Made by a program: the position numbers and the translations under genes. This document shows positions 1 to 11,862 of a DNA stretch of 64,000 nucleotides, piece after piece; within the stretch, counting starts at the first letter, position 1; every line of letters starts with the position of its first letter. This stretch comes from Aphrophora alni. Taxonomy: Eukaryota > Arthropoda > Insecta > Hemiptera > Aphrophoridae. Below the pieces are notes generated by a model. It saw nothing but the letters and a program-made list of their open reading frames with translations. It searched no databases and was not told where the DNA came from. Location of the stretch: the NCBI GenBank assembly GCA_963513935.1, contig OY740773.1, positions 95,651,291 through 95,715,290 of the forward strand. The letters run 5' to 3'.

Positions 1-959
1 TTGATTCTAATATGTTATTCTTTGTTATGTTTTCTTTTGTTGTACCATAAAATCCAGTGCTAATTTAATATAAATAATATTCTTCATTTGGATTTTCCTC
101 AGATATTATCTAAATATAAAGCATGTTTTTTTTTTTTTTTTTTCGTGTTCCCACTTAGTATAACAGCTGAAAATGCGAAAATTTACATAAAACAACTCCA
201 TGCTTTAAAATCACGTTAGTTTTTAATTTAACTTGACTATTTATACAGCTGGTTTTTCATTATACATTCTGGAGAATTGCAAATGACTGTTCCGCATATC
301 ATTTACGTCAAGCTATAGCTTATATATATTCTCCCTTAATCGTGTTAATTACATTTATTATAAGTCAGTGTGAAATGTATTATAAAAAGGTCTCCAAATT
401 GATCTACATTATTAATATCTTGCACTTTCATATTGTGTTAAAGCAAAAAGATAAAGAAGTTAAATTTAATCGTGCGTACATTTTAAGGATTGTATTTAAA
501 TCTAAAATACGTTAAAATAGTCAACATTGAACGAATTAAATAACACTATTTATTTGTTATTAAAAATACATTTTTGTAAATTGTTTAGGTAAGTAATTCG
601 GAAAGCTTTTTGGAAATATATCTTCCATATATCTTGTATTATGACAAGCAAATGATGACACATGTCCGAAACATTAACATTTTATTAATTACGGTTGGTG
701 TTGTTTATGGACACTTTACACAGCTTTATTAAATTAATAGGAAACCAGTTTCATACCACTTTGTGGAAAACTGAATTAGTTCTTATCAAATAAATCAACA
801 TGGGATCTTACCCACCCTGTCTTACCATACAGTATAAAAAAAATAGATCTTCTAAATGTAATACCTAAAAGTTTTTTTTTGTGGTCTTGTAGAAATTGTT
901 AAGTTTTATTGATAGAAAATAAAGGTTATTTCCCAGTAGGGTGAGTTAAAAAAAAATTC
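1..959. other. AT-rich sequence without recognisable genes
   Basis: I see no supportable gene, RNA gene or repeat with a partner elsewhere in the window. The only notable item is a run of T at 126-143. Open frames are short and composed of AT-rich codons. Confidence 0.6.
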
Positions 960-1480
960 TTTCACAGGTCTTATGAACCTCGTAACTGTGATTATAACTA
1001 TGTTCAACATCCGCTTGGACTTAACGGACCTCGTAGATATGATCAACGCTCACTCGCTCGCTCTTGTTTGGGACGTCCCTACCTGATCTCGTAACTATAT
1101 CAATATAATATTTTTATTTGTCTTTGTAGAGGGGTCTTACTGGTTGTACTACATGCAGAATTAAAATCAGCAAATGTTCATCTAATTCTGTACGTAGGAT
1201 AAATTGTATAACACACGAGATACCAAAACAACCAAAACAACTGGCCGCCATTTTAATATTTTTAATCCCTTTTTTTCTAAATTTCAATAAAGTTCTATAT
1301 ATGAATATTATAATCCCATATACCAATATGAATGTTCATATCTTAATTTTAATACCCGCTATCGTGCTTACGTACAGACGATAACGTACTGACGGCATGT
1401 TGAAAATCACTTTTTCGAATCTTTCTGACGTCATAATACGTAGATAAAATTATTTGACAACTACAAAGTTTACTCTCTAC
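960..1480 (+). repeat. Diverged copy of dispersed repeat X (related to the palindrome arms)
   Basis: This stretch aligns collinearly, though imperfectly, with the left palindrome arm around 31.35-31.69 kb. Shared blocks include the TCGCTC/CGTTTTGCTTG-like segment, the 'ACATGCAGAAT' block near 1153, the 'ATAACACA' block near 1208, and the ACGGCATGTTGAAAAT-like segment near 1393. A third relative lies at about 52.9-53.4 kb. It is less AT-rich than its surroundings. I infer an old transposon-derived repeat whose class I cannot name. A protein is not visible in it. Confidence 0.5.
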
Positions 1481-3303
1481 CAAGAAACATGATTTGATAA
1501 CCTAATAAATTTAAATAATCTTTCGTGAAATTATTTATCTTTATTTCTGTCTCTTCAATAGATCCAATAAAATCAACACTAAGTGTTACACGTAGAATAT
1601 CCTATGTAACCACTGAAGTGGAGTAACAGTGTCGACTAAGATTGTGTTGGTGTTAGGATTGTAGACATTATTGTAAGTCTCATTACTGTTTAGTTATCGG
1701 ATATACCATAGTTATAAGATCACCCATGCATAACATACAAATCACCCAATTACACATATTCATTATCACCGACGTAAAGTTTAAACCATATTATCAAAAT
1801 CCATACCACGATAGATAAAATATCATTCATATTTTCAATTTCCATATGATATAGTTTGTGCAACATTAACAGTGGCAGAATTCACGTCGTATGCCGCGAG
1901 TTTAAATAAAAGTAAGAAAAAAAGAGAGAGAATGGAAGGGAAAAGGAATTCTCTATGGTGAAGAAGAAAAGAGAAAGTTAAGGCACTTTCAATTCAAACA
2001 TCCAGAGAGCATTATTGTTAGAGTTCCAGAAAAATTAAGCGTTTAAATAATTATTTCATTAATAACATAAGTAACCTATAATATGACCTAAGAAACATTA
2101 GTGAGTGGAATATATAGTTTTGTGAAATTGTTTCAACATTATAAATTAACCTTTCATCCAGATTATATTCAGCCAAAATTAAGCAACAAAAATTACAGCT
2201 CTAAAAATTCTTTGAAGTCAATAAGAACAAACTCGAAACTGTGAAGGAAAGAACTTTTTTTTTAAAAAAACACCCCAACAATAACTTTGTATCATGTCCA
2301 CCCCATTATTTATCCACTTCTATCAGATAGCGTACAATAGTTTTTAAGATATTATATGTCCTAATTGTTTTAATTAAATATTTCGTTTTAATTTGAGTTG
2401 TATTACCAAAAGTATTGTAAAAATCGCTTACTGAACCCCGAAATTAAGATTAGGCTGCTCTTTTTGTACATTTTGTAATTGAATAATTTTTAAATAATTA
2501 TGTTAAATAAATATTCAATATAATTTTATATTACATTGAAGCAAATATAGTTGGAATCTAAGAAGGAGTGGTAAAGAAATGTTTGATTGCAGTATCAAGA
2601 AAAATATTTCAAAATGAAATCAATCCCGTTTCTGCCTTTACATGTTATCTACTTTACCGAATTCATATAACAATAAAACCAAACCTTTAATAATAGTTTA
2701 ATTATGCAAATTTAAATTTCATGTCAGGTACTATTTTAAATTATTTTTGAGGGCACTAATTTTAAATTCATATTTAAAATAATGCAAAAAAAAATAATTA
2801 AAAATGATGTACGACTTTAAATAACAAATATGTATGCCACATAATTTGTATCTTTTTAGCCAATCAGTTTATTGCCATCACCTTTGTCTATTCACTATAC
2901 GTAATAAAAATATAATTTATAACTATTACATAACGGACTTGTGTGTATTGAGTAAATTTGTAACAGCTTGTAACATATTGAAGGTAACTCTCCCCTTTAA
3001 AACCACTTTAGTTTTTTAGGTAGCTTAACTGCGCTGCTGGTCCCGCATAAGTTATAGTGAATTATAAATGGCGTCACCGCATATAATTTACGACAGTTTC
3101 AGTACTCCCTGAATCTTGTAAACTGAACTTATAAAAAACCTCCTGTAAAATAAACTAAGCAACTCCTCTAAATAATTCAAGAATAAACTTGAACTTAACA
3201 TGAAACTAATATTTTTATAAAATAAAATTATGGCACAATATAAAGTTAAAATAATCAACAGTAAAAAAGAAGTATTAATGTTTTGAAATTTGTCATTTGT
3301 GAA
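1481..3303. other. AT-rich sequence without recognisable genes
   Basis: Nothing supportable as a gene. A purine-rich tract (mostly A and G) runs from about 1907 to 1979. Short open frames here have no recognisable domain. Confidence 0.55.
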
Positions 3304-4093
3304 ACCAATTATTAAAGTTGGTGGCACCCAAAATAATAAACGTAGTTCTGCATTTTATGACCAATTATTAAAGTTGGTGGCACCCAAAATAATAAACGTA
3401 GCTCTGCATTTTATGATCGATTATTAAAGTTGGTACCTACGAAAATTAATAAACGTAGTTCTGCATGTTATGACCAATTATTAATGTTGGTGTCTACTAA
3501 AATTAATAAACGTAGTTCTACATTTTATGACCAATTATTAAAGTTGGTGGCACCCAAAATAATAAACTTAGCTCTGCATTTTATGACCAATTATTAAAGT
3601 TGGTGGCACCCAAAATAATAAACGTAGCTCTGCATTTTATGACCAATTATTAAAGTTGGTACCTACGAAAATAATAAATGTAGTTCTGCTTGTTATGACC
3701 AATTATTAATGTTGGTGTCTACTAAAATTAATAAACGTAGTTCTACATTTTATGACCAATTATTAAAGTTGGTGGCACCCAAAATAATAAACGTAGTTCT
3801 GCATTTTATGACCAATTATTAAAGTTGGTGGCACCCAAAATAATAAACGTAGTTCTGCATTTTATGACCAATTATTAAAGTTGGTACCTACGAAAATTAA
3901 TAAATGTAGTTCTGCATGTTATGACCAATTATCAATGTTGGTGTCTACTAAAATTAATAAACGTAGTTCTGCATTTTATGACCGATTATTAAAGTTGGTG
4001 CCCACCAAATTTAATAAACGTAGTTCTGCATTTTATGACCAATTATTAATGTTGGTGTCTACTAAAATTAATAAACGTAGTTCTGCATCGTAT
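3304..4093 (+). repeat. 56/57-bp minisatellite with higher-order AABC structure
   Basis: About 14 head-to-tail copies of a unit containing CCAATTATTAAAGTTGGT, a variable 7-8 base block, and AATAAACGTAGTTCTGCAT. The variable block reads GGCACCC (A), ACCTACG (B) or TGTCTACT (C). Successive copies run A A B C, A A B C, A A B C, then a GCCCACC variant and C. This is a higher-order repeat of four units, about 227 bp. Units with AAAATAATAAA are 56 bp and those with AAAATTAATAAA are 57 bp. The 57-bp units at the right end keep a reading frame open as a 19-residue repeat (KINKRSSAFYDQL core), while 56-bp units break it. I read the frame as incidental. Confidence 0.93.
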
Positions 4094-4844
4094 CAAATAA
4101 AATTTCCACTTCAATTTCTATATTGACAATTACGATAATATGTACAGAATTTAAAAAGCTACATTTGTACATAGTTAGTGTAATGAATATTAGTAAAGTT
4201 GGATTACGTAATACAAATAATTTATTTGTGAAATTTGTGCTATTCAAGTATAAAATTTATAGTTTCTGAACAAGTTATAAACCCACCTGAGACATCAATT
4301 GTTTATTCAATTATAAATACAAAAATGAATTATGTTTTTATGTATGAAACTTAAGTTTTAAAAATACTCTATTTGATAGTTAATTTGTAAACAACCTTAT
4401 GATACCAACTTGAATAAAATATTAATTATGTCAAGTGTGTCAGTACTGGAGATTCTCTTTAAATATAATAACTAAACAAAAAGTCGAGCAATAAATTTAA
4501 CCTTACTAACATGGACATTACGATTTGTCTCGTGAAATGAAATTCTAAGGATACCGGTAAAGTGAGTTTTTAATATGCTTTTGAATGTTTATCTTTTTTA
4601 TGATGAATGACAGCAGAAGTGGGATATTTACATCTATGTTAACAAATTTGAAACATAAAACCAAGCCATAACCATTATCCGTATTATATTCTTCATTCAC
4701 GATGATACAGGTTACAATACAAATAATAATTTTATCTTATTGATTTTAACGCTTATATATTAAATGTTATTGTCCTGGGTTCAATTCGCAGTCTAGCTCG
4801 TATATTTTTCACTTGAAATAATTATTTAATAAATTGTAATAATT
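4094..4844. other. AT-rich sequence; isolated box-B-like motif
   Basis: No gene seen. At about 4772-4788 the string GGGTTCAATTCGCAG resembles a tRNA/SINE B box, but no partner A box or cloverleaf is visible upstream, so I do not call a tRNA or SINE. Confidence 0.5.
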
Positions 4845-4893
4845 TACATAGAATAAAACTCGAACACAAAATCAAACAAAATTACGTTTACTT

Positions 4894-4934
4894 AATCAAA
4901 CGTGTTTCAACGACAAAATCGCCATCATCAGTGT
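4894..4934 (-). ncRNA. Hammerhead ribozyme-like motif, family 1 left arm
   Basis: Reading the minus strand, the core CTGATGA is at 4931-4925. It is followed by one extra T, a GGCGA/TCGTT stem II (two G-T wobbles), GAAA at 4908-4905, and a short, nearly self-complementary AACACGTT stem III ending in GTT. The catalytic core is intact, but only about two base pairs of stem I can be formed. It is therefore probably a decayed ribozyme or one that would need a partner strand. Hammerheads with very short stem III are known from Penelope-like elements and act as dimers. Confidence 0.6.
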
Positions 4935-4954
4935 TACATCAGCTACTCATGTAT

Positions 4955-4996
4955 CACTGGGGATGGCGACTTTGTCTTAGAAACGCGTTAGAATAA
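4955..4996 (+). ncRNA. Degenerate hammerhead-like motif, family 1 right arm
   Basis: This is the mirror of the left-arm motif. The core reads CTGGGGA at 4957-4963, so A6 is changed to G and N7 is also G. GAAA is at 4980-4983 with a palindromic AACGCGTT stem III. The A6 change should be inactivating. Confidence 0.5.
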
Positions 4997-5040
4997 GTAA
5001 ACATAGTTTTTGAGAGATCCTGTGTTCAATTTAATAATTT

Positions 5041-6959
5041 ATTAAATAATATCTTTGCTAGTTGTAGATTTATTATAAAAAATTCAAAGTTTAATTGATT
5101 TATGCCAACTGTATTCTTAAATATGGTGTTCTCTACTATTACTCTTAGGTACAATAATAAATTAATTTTTGTTTTACAATTAAATATCATAATTTATATT
5201 TACATAAATGCTGTCCATGTATTTTTGAAAAAATAAATAATATTTAATGTAATTATATAAAAGTACACTTAATTGTGACTTTTCGATTCTTTTTTGTTAC
5301 ATATCTCTTAACCAATATTCAACTAAGACAAAAGAGTCCAACAAGTGTAAACATAATAGTGGCTCCGAACAAAATAATCTGCACAAAAATAGAGCTGTTT
5401 GTTCCAAATATTTTGTCTCCCCTTTATATTTTTTTATATAACAAACTTATTTGTTATAAAACAAGGTCTAAGCATACTAAAAAATATAATAGTCGGTTGT
5501 CTTAATATATAATGTGATTTCAGTTCGTTAGTATAAAAACTATTTTACATATCCATTTATTTTTAGATTGTTGTCATTCACGAGAATTTTTTTGAGTTTT
5601 CTAAAGGTTGGGACATAATATTGTATTTTGAAGAGAAATAGATATTATGAGAAAAACATTGAACACGTCATCTTTTTATTTGCATAATATAATATAGTAC
5701 TGAAAGCACGATGCTGTTAAATAGTTTTTGTTTGGATAACCAATGTTTGATATATTGCGAACATTAAGGTAATTTGCAAACACTCTGAGACAATCTATAA
5801 TGTATGTTAAAACAATGCAAACATCTGTGGTCCCTTTACACCGTAACAAAGCTTACACAAAATCATTACATTATTGCGGTAGTTAATTTTCAACAATTGG
5901 AAAATATATAGGCTATAATAAGGAAAAGTTTTAAATTATTTTACGTCCTTTATAAATATCTCACGGATGATTAAACATCATCTTGTTAAAATAGATCTGA
6001 TGTTGTGGTAATTTCATTTGTTATCAGAAAACGTGCATTGTAATATGATTTGAACATATTATGATTGAAATAATGTTGTATATATTTATAACTTAACTAA
6101 TAATAATAGTGCAGAAAATACTTTTTTTGATACAATAATAGTACAAAAACCAAAACTAGTTCCTCTTCCTTTAAATCTCTTTATTTTATCTGTATCGACA
6201 ATTTTAAATTTCAGTTTTGCATTGAAATTAAAACAATAGTACAAAACCCTAAATGATGGTTAACGTTATATATTTTTCACATTAATATTTATACAATTAA
6301 ACCTAATTTAAAATACAATTTTAAAACCAAATATGCCACCAAAAACAAAGATTTATTTAAAAAATCACACTGAAATTAACATAAATTAAAAATGAAAGAA
6401 TAAATTCAAAACAGAAAGATATAACTTATTATAAATTAACCGCAGTTATTTAAAAGGTCACCTACCAGAAATAATTATTTATTTCAATACGATAAATTTA
6501 GATTTCTTGTTTAAATATATTACTTTATCAATGTTCTTCTTTTTTTCTTTGATCTTTCCCAAAACCACCCATTTAGATAATTTCAATTGGATCTAAAATT
6601 GTTTTTAAAAACCAAATCGTCTTAAATTTAATAACTCCGAGCTTTTTGCAACAAAATGAAATAATGTTTTTATTCACCTCACGTTCAGTACAATCAAAAG
6701 TTACAGTATTAAATTCAATTTTACTTATGCCTCTATGTAACAGGGTATATTTTAAATGTATTATGCTAAGAGATATTCTTTTTTATAAACTGCTGAATTT
6801 AACCGGTGCATTTGTAGGATATTGGTTGCAATACGCGACTTCAGAAGCAAATGTTAAACACACACAATAAGTTATTTTCTACATTTTGGATAAATCATAC
6901 GTTTTAGGAAATTCACAATTAATTCTAAGTAAATAATCGGAGTGCGTGCGTAAAATTCT
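5041..6959. other. AT-rich sequence without recognisable genes
   Basis: No gene, RNA or internally repeated segment recognised. The open frames around 5.28 and 6.65 kb have no known motif and AT-driven composition. Confidence 0.55.
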
Positions 6960-7710
6960 AGAGGACCTTGAAAATTGCTTGTCTTATTAAATTTAAATTA
7001 ATAACAATAGATTTGTCACAATGAAACCTAGCCATTTTTCACGTCATTCGGAAGCAATCGCAACTTCGATTGTTGAAGTTTAGCCAATAAGATTACACTA
7101 TAATCAATCAAACTGAGTTGCTTTGACATCGACTTGTCAATATGCTTGACTTATCAATTCAAACCAAATGGCCTAGATATACATCATAGTTTAATCGAAA
7201 CTTTATCATCATTTGTATAAATAAATACAAACCATGACATTTTGTTTCGAATCATTTTGTACAGATCAACTAGCGTTACCTAGAAATTTACGAACATGGA
7301 AAGTACAAACACAACCTGGTATCCTAGTATACTATAGCTCAAACTATACAATTAGTAACCTAAGAAAGGCATCCATTATTAAAATGTTTTCTGAGCTGTT
7401 AAAAAACTAAGACTAAACATAATCGTGAACAGGAAAAATCAAAACTCGACACCAGCACATTAAGACAATACATTTCAAAAACCAAGTTATTCTGACATCA
7501 TACATTGTTCAACTAAACAAATAAGAGTCAGTGTTATCGAATAATTACATAACAGTTTTGTTTTTAGCGAACAAGTGTTTATCCTATCTCTCAGGGATTT
7601 AAGAATCCATCTTTATAGAACACATTTAAAACTAGACTAGTAATTGTCTATTTATATTTGACATTATATTTGACGTAATCAAATGAATTTTGTTACTTTA
7701 TTTTTGGAAC
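6960..7710 (+). repeat. Dispersed repeat W, copy 1
   Basis: Blocks shared in order with about 11,085-11,410 include TTTGTCACAA, CGATTGTTGAAGTTTAGCCA, CTTGTCAATATGCTTGAC, TATCAATTCAAACCA, and near 7674 GACGTAATCAAATGAATTTT. This copy is longer between about 7200 and 7640, so one copy has an insertion or the other a deletion. No protein is visible and the repeat class is unknown to me. Confidence 0.75.
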
Positions 7711-9820
7711 ATCTGTTTAAAACAATACATCTCTTAATATTGTTTGTCGAAAGCGAGGTTTTACAATACAGTATTAGTAATTTTACTTTTTCATTAAATA
7801 CAAAAAATATTATACTTATGCCTTCATAGTTCGTAATTTATTACATAATTGTTTACATTAAAATGTACGAATATAACATTTTAGAACTATTTGTTAAGGT
7901 TTTATTTGTCCTCTAACGGATAATGTTATATTATTGAGGATATCTGCCTCAAAGCGAATTATACATTTCTTATCTATTTTGCATTTGACTCATTTACCAT
8001 ATATCTTTAGGGAGCTGATTTAAAATATATTTTTTATTTTAAATATAAAACTTATAAAGGCACTTCAAAAACGAAATAGTGTTAGAAAAATGTAAACTTT
8101 ATGTTTTTAAATTCTTTTTACACAAATTCATCCTCCATACATTTATAATGGTAGCAAACTGTTTATGGTTGGTATGGCGGAAAATAGAAATTTCATTTCT
8201 ACACATGTAATTCACTATATTGTTGTAGTTAGTCCTGTCGAACTAAGTGAAATTTTTACAAAAGCAAATCATTACATACATTATTTGTTTCCATCTAATT
8301 AGATCTTGTCAAACGTTTAATCTCAGAATCAAACAATATGTCTCAAATTATATATATTTCATCAAAACCTATATATTCCACAAATGTTTAACGTTTCAAT
8401 TTTTCCATAGTGTTCCAAAACATTAAGACAATTGTGAATTATACTTAGAATGTCGGTAAAGACACATTCATTTTGATTTGAAGATAAAATTCGATGTATT
8501 GGAAATTTAAAAACACACTATGAAACCAACACCAAAACAAACAACATCAGAATATAGAATTTTTGCAGCTACTCGACAATGTAAAACTGGTGGTGCGGCG
8601 ACTGAAAGGGTGAAGCCATTTCAACTGATTTAGAAAAGATATAATAAATAACAATAAAGTGTAGGGCTGGTACAGTGCTGTTGAGATTTAATGGGTGTTG
8701 CAACTGGGCAATAATTTATTACACTGGCATTGTCTTCCTCAGGGATAAAATGCTTAAGGGATAGTCCCTATGAAAATCAAAATATAAAAGTATATGTTGT
8801 AATGACAAACTTCTCAAAAATTGTTGAACCCTGCTGTTGCCTTGTTTGTTAAAGTCAAAAGAAATTAGAATAAAAACAGGATAGCCTCTGAAGTGTGTAT
8901 ACAAACAGAAATTATTTCCGTACAGTATACAAGGACAAAATCGCCAAAAGGGTTCAATAATATAATTGTCTCGAGACATTAAAGCCGGAAAAGGATACAG
9001 ATGGGGCAAGTATGATTTTGTACCGACATTTTTGATTTCTGTTATCAAAAACATAAACTCTCAAAAACACAAGGTTGTTGCAGCTCAGCTAAACCACTTA
9101 CTTATACTTTACTTCCTGAAAAGTTGAAAATTGGTTACCATTTTTTTTTTAAACTTAGTGTAGAACTCTTATTATTTAATAGCATCAACTCATACAGATA
9201 GAGGGTTGAGAGTTCCTAAACAAAATATCAAAAAAAAAAATCTATTCAATTTATAAATTCTGTTTCTCTCTAATGGACATAAATGAAGCTATAACTAGGA
9301 AACCACTCCTCAATATATTGACTGCTGTAACTGTAAAAACGTTTCTTTGATGTAAAGAATTAAAGAATTTCGTATTATTTTTCATTAGGTCCGTTATCAG
9401 TAAATGAGCAATGGTTTTATTAACAATATTGTATTCACCTAACCAAAACACATATTTCCAAGTAACACAATTCAATATAAAATCCATCTTTCATAGTTTA
9501 CGGTGATTTTTAATGCAAAAGTTAAATATATACCATCTTCTACACGCCTTATCCCAACCTCTCTCAAATCTTAATTCAGGCTGTCTATACCACAAAATCG
9601 TTCATATTATAATCATATAATATAATAATATTAAGAACGTAATATAATGTAGTATTATATTATTATATGTTTACTTGAATATGTTCATGAAGACAAGAAC
9701 CTAAGTATGCAAAAACTTTTATATTTATTATCTTTGTCTGTTATTTATTAGTTAATACTTTCTTGAATTCATATATATTTCATTAAATTCATTTAATTCA
9801 TATATGTATAGGCTATTTCG

Positions 9821-9823
<3 letters not shown>
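7711..9823. other. AT-rich sequence; no gene called
   Basis: A minus-strand frame of 111 codons (8719-9054) has no recognisable domain. A ~28-base segment at 9291-9319 (core AGGAAACCACTCCTCAATAT) recurs at 13,843-13,870 with one mismatch, so it is a scrap of a dispersed repeat. A weak AT-only hairpin lies at about 9603-9668. Confidence 0.5.

Positions 9824-9853
<30 letters not shown>
9824..9853. repeat. (AT)n microsatellite
   Basis: About 15 uninterrupted AT dinucleotides. Confidence 0.97.
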
Positions 9854-9857
<4 letters not shown>

Positions 9858-10324
9858 GCTTTGTGTAGTAATTTCAATTTTTTTGAAATAAAACAAACTA
9901 ATAAGTCGCAGTTGATAGATGATATAAATAAAATGATTAAATTGCAGTGTTTATAGAACTGAGTAATTAAATATTTTTATTACGTTTAAATAGTTTCTTT
10001 TTAACGAGTTAAGTGATAGTTTTTTTTCCCCCTTCATAATTTAAACATGTTTAATCTCAGTGAAACATTAACATTATATCAGCACTATTGAAATATTAAT
10101 ATTTTAAACTTTTTTGCTTTTACTGTAACAATTATTTCCTCTGTTATAATAGCAATAACACAGTACAAATATATATATATTAGTATCTAATTGCAATTTA
10201 AAAGGATATATTTTGATTCCATTTATTTATTTAGTCGGAAGAAATATTGTTTTCGTAAGCAGCTACGGATGTATTTTTTAAAAATTGTTTGTAATTTTAA
10301 ATTATATGCAATATCTAATGATAG

Positions 10325-10475
10325 TCCGACTACATTAAATTAATGTAACTACAGAAGAATATTGGTGCCAAACGAGTGGCAAACCTGCACGGTCCCTGTT
10401 AGTTTCTTCGATGTCAGGTTGTCTACTGGCTCTTCCCTCAACGGATTTGACTCGTGGCGGTTTTTATTGATGTTT
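10325..10475 (+). repeat. Dispersed repeat Y, copy 1
   Basis: Aligns with about 19,985-20,130. Shared blocks are ATTAA(T/C)GTAACT(A/G)CAG, CGAGT(G/A)G, GGT(C/T)CCTGTT-like, GTCAGGTTGTCTACTG and CGGAT-TGA-TCGTGGCG. The sequence is richer in GC than its surroundings. The small open frame over it is not supported as a gene because the second copy does not preserve it. Confidence 0.7.
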
Positions 10476-11084
10476 AGCTCATCTCACTCTAAGCGTTGTA
10501 ACTCTGCTGTTTTTCTATACATTTTTGATTATCAAGTGTACAGATTTCACCTTTAGAGTTTTTTCCTCCTTAAACAATAAAGGAAAAAAGGACATTTTTT
10601 TGTAATATCCGTTTTTATTACGTAAATGTTTGCTTATATGTACTTTATGTTCTTAGATACAAAGGGTAATAAAGTGCAGAAACAATTTAAATGTGATTTT
10701 AAATATTTTGATCAAATGTTTGTCGTAATACACTATAAAGCCAGATATTCACATATTTCGTCACAAAAATTGCTTAGAGATCTAGTTTGTAATATAAAGA
10801 TTTCATTTCAAATATTAGTTTTAGTTCATTTTACTTCTTATTTTAATGGTTTGAATTTCCGAAATAACCTTGCTGTTGTAGGAGTTTTACCATATCAATA
10901 CATTTTAAATATAAACAAAATTCAACTTTTACATAGTGTTTTAATTAAATGACTACAGAATTAAATTTTAACTCGAAAAATATTTAACTATTTTACGTTT
11001 CTTGTATAGTATACGTTGTCGAAAATTTTACAATTATGTGCAATCAATAAGAGTGTATGAAAAATGTGAGGGAATTTGTAAACA

Positions 11085-11410
11085 TCCTAGTCCAATCAAA
11101 AGATGCTAGTATATTTGTCACAAATATTAAACCGACATTTTTCATGTCATTCGTGAAATATAACAAGTTCGATTGTTGAAGTTTAGCCAATAGGATTAAA
11201 CCTCAATCAATCAAACATGACTTAACCATGGTCGCTGGGACAGCGTACTTGTCAATATGCTTGACCTATCAATTCAAACCATATGACCTAGAGATTTGTC
11301 ATCAATCAATACAATGGACCATGTTAAGAGTAATTTCGTATCTGAAAGTTTGATTTATTTAAGACGTAATCAAATGAATTTTATTCAGTTTGTCTTAAAA
11401 CATCTGATTC
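11085..11410 (+). repeat. Dispersed repeat W, copy 2
   Basis: Second copy of the repeat at 6960-7710, with the same block order. The internal segment present in copy 1 between about 7200 and 7640 is shortened here. Confidence 0.75.
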
Positions 11411-11629
11411 AAACAAGACCTGTTTACACATACTAAAATATTTGATAAAATAAATAATTGATGTTAAAATAAAAGGGTTTACGTTTATGTGGATATTATT
11501 ATTATTTTACAATCTTGTTGAGCACTGTGGTGAAATTCACAATAATAATTTGAATTTGCCCCTAACCACAATCACTGGAACTTAATAAAAACAATTATCT
11601 GATTAATTGTTCTTTATTAATTATATCCA

Positions 11630-11685
11630 CTTAATGCCCTGATGTACATTTCGATAACATGGTTATCATCATCGGAGGGTCTTGC
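11630..11685 (-). ncRNA. Hammerhead ribozyme-like motif, family 2 left arm
   Basis: On the minus strand the core reads CCGATGA (11,675-11,669; U4 changed to C). It is followed by one extra T, a perfect 6-bp stem II (GATAAC/GTTATC, loop CAT), GAAA at 11,652-11,649, and the palindrome ATGTACAT as stem III ending in ATC. Stem I is present as four pairs, CCCT upstream against AGGG downstream. Apart from U4 the fold is complete. Confidence 0.65.
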
Positions 11686-11813
11686 TTATAAACTAAATCT
11701 AACCTTACATATCTATTACTAAAATAATATAAACCTAAAACTATGATAACCTGAGTGCAGGCTAAAATCCCTCCCACTCCACAGATCAGTTGACCAGTAA
11801 GTTTTGGCCCAAG

Positions 11814-11862
11814 GGCTGGCCGATGATGATAACCATGTTATCGAAATGTACATCAGGGCATT
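11814..11862 (+). ncRNA. Hammerhead ribozyme-like motif, family 2 right arm
   Basis: Same core (CCGATGA, 11,820-11,826), stem II and stem III as the left arm. The sequence upstream of the core differs (GGGCTGG instead of GACCCT), so stem I cannot pair with the downstream AGGG. The two arms therefore differ in likely activity. Confidence 0.6.

Larger units (their letters stand above)
4845..5040. mobile_element. Short inverted-repeat element, family 1 (hammerhead-bearing)
   Basis: The left end (AGAATAAAACTCGAACACAA at about 4851) and the right end (GTGTTCAATTTAAT near 5021) are inverted relatives. Inside these, TTACGTTTACTTAAT mirrors AATAAGTAAACATAG. Each arm holds a hammerhead-like core pointing outward. 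Related copies lie at about 12,955-13,080 and 59,675-59,865. It encodes no protein. I infer a non-autonomous element or an inverted pair of terminal fragments related to Penelope-like elements. Confidence 0.7.

Noticed and set aside
3881..4126. A 19-residue-repeat protein in the 3.3-4.1 kb minisatellite
   Set aside because: Only the last units are 57 bp and in frame. The 56-bp units upstream break it, and there is no sign of a gene around it.
4771..4790. tRNA or tRNA-derived SINE from GGGTTCAATTCG
   Set aside because: No A box, acceptor stem or cloverleaf upstream, and no second copy in the window.
8719..9054. Minus-strand 111-codon open frame
   Set aside because: Longest frame without repeat explanation in the first 10 kb, but it shows no domain, signal peptide or conserved motif I can name, and frames of this length are expected by chance in 64 kb.
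10626..10952. Plus-strand 108-codon open frame
   Set aside because: AT-codon dominated composition (F, I, K, N, Y), no recognisable motif and no splice context.
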